64,000 nt of DNA. Origin: a candidate division KSB1 bacterium (GTDB lineage Bacteria; Zhuqueibacterota; Zhuqueibacteria; Zhuqueibacterales; Zhuqueibacteraceae). The translations under genes were made by a program, and so were the position numbers. A model generated the notes under the pieces. It was not told where the DNA came from, did not search any database, and saw only the letters and a program-made list of their open reading frames with translations. Below are positions 62,408-64,000 of this stretch, in pieces (positions within the stretch are counted from its first letter, which is position 1; the number at the start of each line of letters is the position of its first letter). Location of the stretch: the NCBI GenBank assembly GCA_034506255.1, contig JAPDPX010000013.1, forward strand, positions 1-64,000. The letters are read 5' to 3'.

Positions 62408-64000
62408 ATGAAAATCCAGGTGATTGTCCCCCTGCTCGCCGTGCTCGCGCTGCTGCTGTGCGGCCGCAGTGCTGCACAGCGGCTGCAGATTCATACCTAC
62501 GGCACCGCCCAGGGGCTGCCGCAAAGTGAAATCATGGAAATCTATCAGGATCGGCAGGGCTATGTTTGGTTCGGCACTTATGAAAATGGTGTGGCGCGCT
62601 ATGACGGCAGCCATATGAAACATTTTTCCGTCGAAACGGGGCTGGCACACGCCTCGGTGCGCGCGATCGTGCAGGACCGCTGGAGCAATGTCTGGATCGC
62701 CACGGAAAAAGGTCTCTCCTGCCTCACGCCCGCGGAAACCATCTTCAACTTCACCACTGCTGAAGGCCTGCCCTCCGACCAAATCTTCAGTCTGCGCGAA
62801 GATGAGCAAGGTCATCTCTGGATCGGCACCGGCAACGGGCTGTGCCGCACGACCGTGCCCAATCTAATCACTCCGGCATCCAGGCCCCACCGGCCGGAAT
62901 TGACTTTCGTCACGTATCCCTTCGCGGTGACCGGCGCCGACACGGCGGTGCGATCCCTCGCGCTCGCGCCTGACCGCCAGCTTTGGGCCGGCACGGGTGG
63001 AGGCCTCTACCGGCTGCAGGGGGAGCATTTGGTGGAGGTGCCGGAAGCGGCGACGCTGAAAATTTTTCTTGTGCGCGAACTGCTGTTCACACGTGACAGC
63101 ACGCTGTGGATCGGAACCAACAGCGGCCTCTACCGGCTGAAGCATTCCCGCCTCCAATCCCTCGACGTGCCACTGCGGGATCAAAACATTTATGCCCTGG
63201 CAGCGGATCACGATGGCCATTTGTGGATCGGCACGCGTTCGGGCTTGAGCAAATTCGACGGCCGCAACCTGGTGCATTATGACACCCGCCACGGCCTGCC
63301 CAACAGCTTCGTGCGCAGTCTGCTGGTCGATTATGAGAACAACATCTGGGTCGGCACCATTGGGGCCGGTGCCGGCAAAATTTTCGGATGGAACATCCAG
63401 AACTACACCCGTGAAGTGGGTCTGCCGGGCAATGTCGTCTACAGCTTCCTGGAAGACCCCCGGGGCCGCGTGTGGATCGGCACCGCCGGCGGTGGACTGG
63501 CCATCGTGGCCGGCGACTCCATCACCGTCATTGACGCCCGCACGGTGCTGCCGGACAATTTTGTACACGGCCTGGCACAGTCGCCCAACGGCGATATTTG
63601 GCTGGCCACCAATGGCGGGGCGGTGCGCTGGCGCAACGGAACCTGGCGCACTTTTACGCAGCGCGAGGGGCTGCCCATTCTCAATCTGCGCCAGGTGTTT
63701 TGCAGCGCAACTGGCGAGGTTTGGTTCAGCACGGCGGGCGGTGGCGCAGTGCGTTATCACAACGAACGGTTCGAATCCTTCACCACTGTGCAGGGGCTGC
63801 CGCACAACTCGGTTGCACAAATTCATCGCGATCGCCGCGGCCGCTTGTGGATGGCAACCGACGCCGGCCTGTTCATGCTTTCGGCCGACGGCCGGCCGCA
63901 TGTATTTGACCGTTTCGAAAATCTGGTTGCGCCCACCATTTATTGTATTTGCGAAGATCATACCGGCGCGCTGTGGTTCGGCACGCGTTTCGGCGGCGCG
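62408..64000 (+). CDS. Two-component-regulator propeller sensor, N-terminal part
   Basis: 531 codons to the window edge with no stop. A signal peptide (MKIQVIVPLLAVLALLLCG) ends near SAAQ. At least nine propeller repeats follow with the pattern DRQGYVWFGTYENGVARYDG, and many WIGT/WFGT repeats spaced about 42 residues apart. This is the Reg_prop periplasmic sensing domain of hybrid two-component systems, or of diguanylate cyclases, in FCB bacteria. The output domain is beyond the window, so kinase or GGDEF output cannot be determined. Confidence 0.9.
   Translation, partial: MKIQVIVPLLAVLALLLCGRSAAQRLQIHTYGTAQGLPQSEIMEIYQDRQGYVWFGTYENGVARYDGSHMKHFSVETGLAHASVRAIVQDRWSNVWIATEKGLSCLTPAETIFNFTTAEGLPSDQIFSLREDEQGHLWIGTGNGLCRTTVPNLITPASRPHRPELTFVTYPFAVTGADTAVRSLALAPDRQLWAGTGGGLYRLQGEHLVEVPEAATLKIFLVRELLFTRDSTLWIGTNSGLYRLKHSRLQSLDVPLRDQNIYALAADHDGHLWIGTRSGLSKFDGRNLVHYDTRHGLPNSFVRSLLVDYENNIWVGTIGAGAGKIFGWNIQNYTREVGLPGNVVYSFLEDPRGRVWIGTAGGGLAIVAGDSITVIDARTVLPDNFVHGLAQSPNGDIWLATNGGAVRWRNGTWRTFTQREGLPILNLRQVFCSATGEVWFSTAGGGAVRYHNERFESFTTVQGLPHNSVAQIHRDRRGRLWMATDAGLFMLSADGRPHVFDRFENLVAPTIYCICEDHTGALWFGTRFGGA

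Overview
The window is a G+C-rich bacterial chromosome segment. Its gene content points to the Bacteroidota/FCB side of the tree. It has a PorV/PorQ-type outer-membrane protein, two secreted proteins whose C-termini resemble type IX secretion sorting tails, a TonB-dependent receptor with an N-terminal carboxypeptidase-regulatory-like domain, a two-component-regulator-propeller protein and sigma-54 signalling. I cannot name the species. A high-G+C candidate phylum of the FCB group, KSB1-like for example, is a guess from this mix. Nothing looks like a prophage, plasmid or CRISPR array. The only mobile-element trace is an IS66-like accessory ORF cut by the left edge.

Layout. 1-7.5 kb: IS66-type fragment, ComM-like AAA+ protein, STAS protein, a DUF2905/NfeD/slipin membrane operon, and a lone protein with a C-terminal TIR-like nucleotide-binding domain. 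7.9-14.8 kb: TonB receptor, a very large secreted protein and a PorV-like protein, a surface/secretion module. 14.9-19.6 kb: an esterase with a consensus promoter abutting its start codon, and a heterodimeric ABC exporter with one degenerate ATP site. 20-29.8 kb: TPP enzyme, M14 carboxypeptidase, kelch protein, DUF192 lipoprotein, arginase, OB-like lipoprotein and aminotransferase, separated by gene-free stretches that carry dispersed repeats. 30-35.7 kb: AGCS symporter with a CBS-domain site-2 protease, then a TPM/nucleotidyltransferase/LemA operon. 35.8-41.5 kb: DUF1848, the oxidative pentose phosphate operon zwf-opcA-pgl, and a histone-deacetylase-like protein.

41.7-57.3 kb is a dense signalling block: a REC-GGDEF cyclase, two histidine kinases, two sigma-54 activators, a lone receiver, a DHp-only mini-protein and a 1415-residue hybrid kinase. 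Three sequences that match the -24/-12 sigma-54 consensus with exact GG-N10-GC spacing lie in front of the lone receiver, a membrane/LysM gene pair, and the DHp/sigma-54-activator pair. The sequence therefore suggests a local sigma-54 circuit that controls its own regulator and an envelope gene pair.

57.4-64 kb: gamma-glutamylcyclotransferase-like protein, DUF3108-like protein, M29 aminopeptidase, a hidden SelW/Rdx-family selenoprotein with an in-frame UGA (CxxU motif) and a SECIS-like hairpin, a class-A beta-lactamase-like serine hydrolase, and the start of a propeller sensor running off the right edge. The selenoprotein is the most notable item, because conventional ORF calling breaks it at the UGA.
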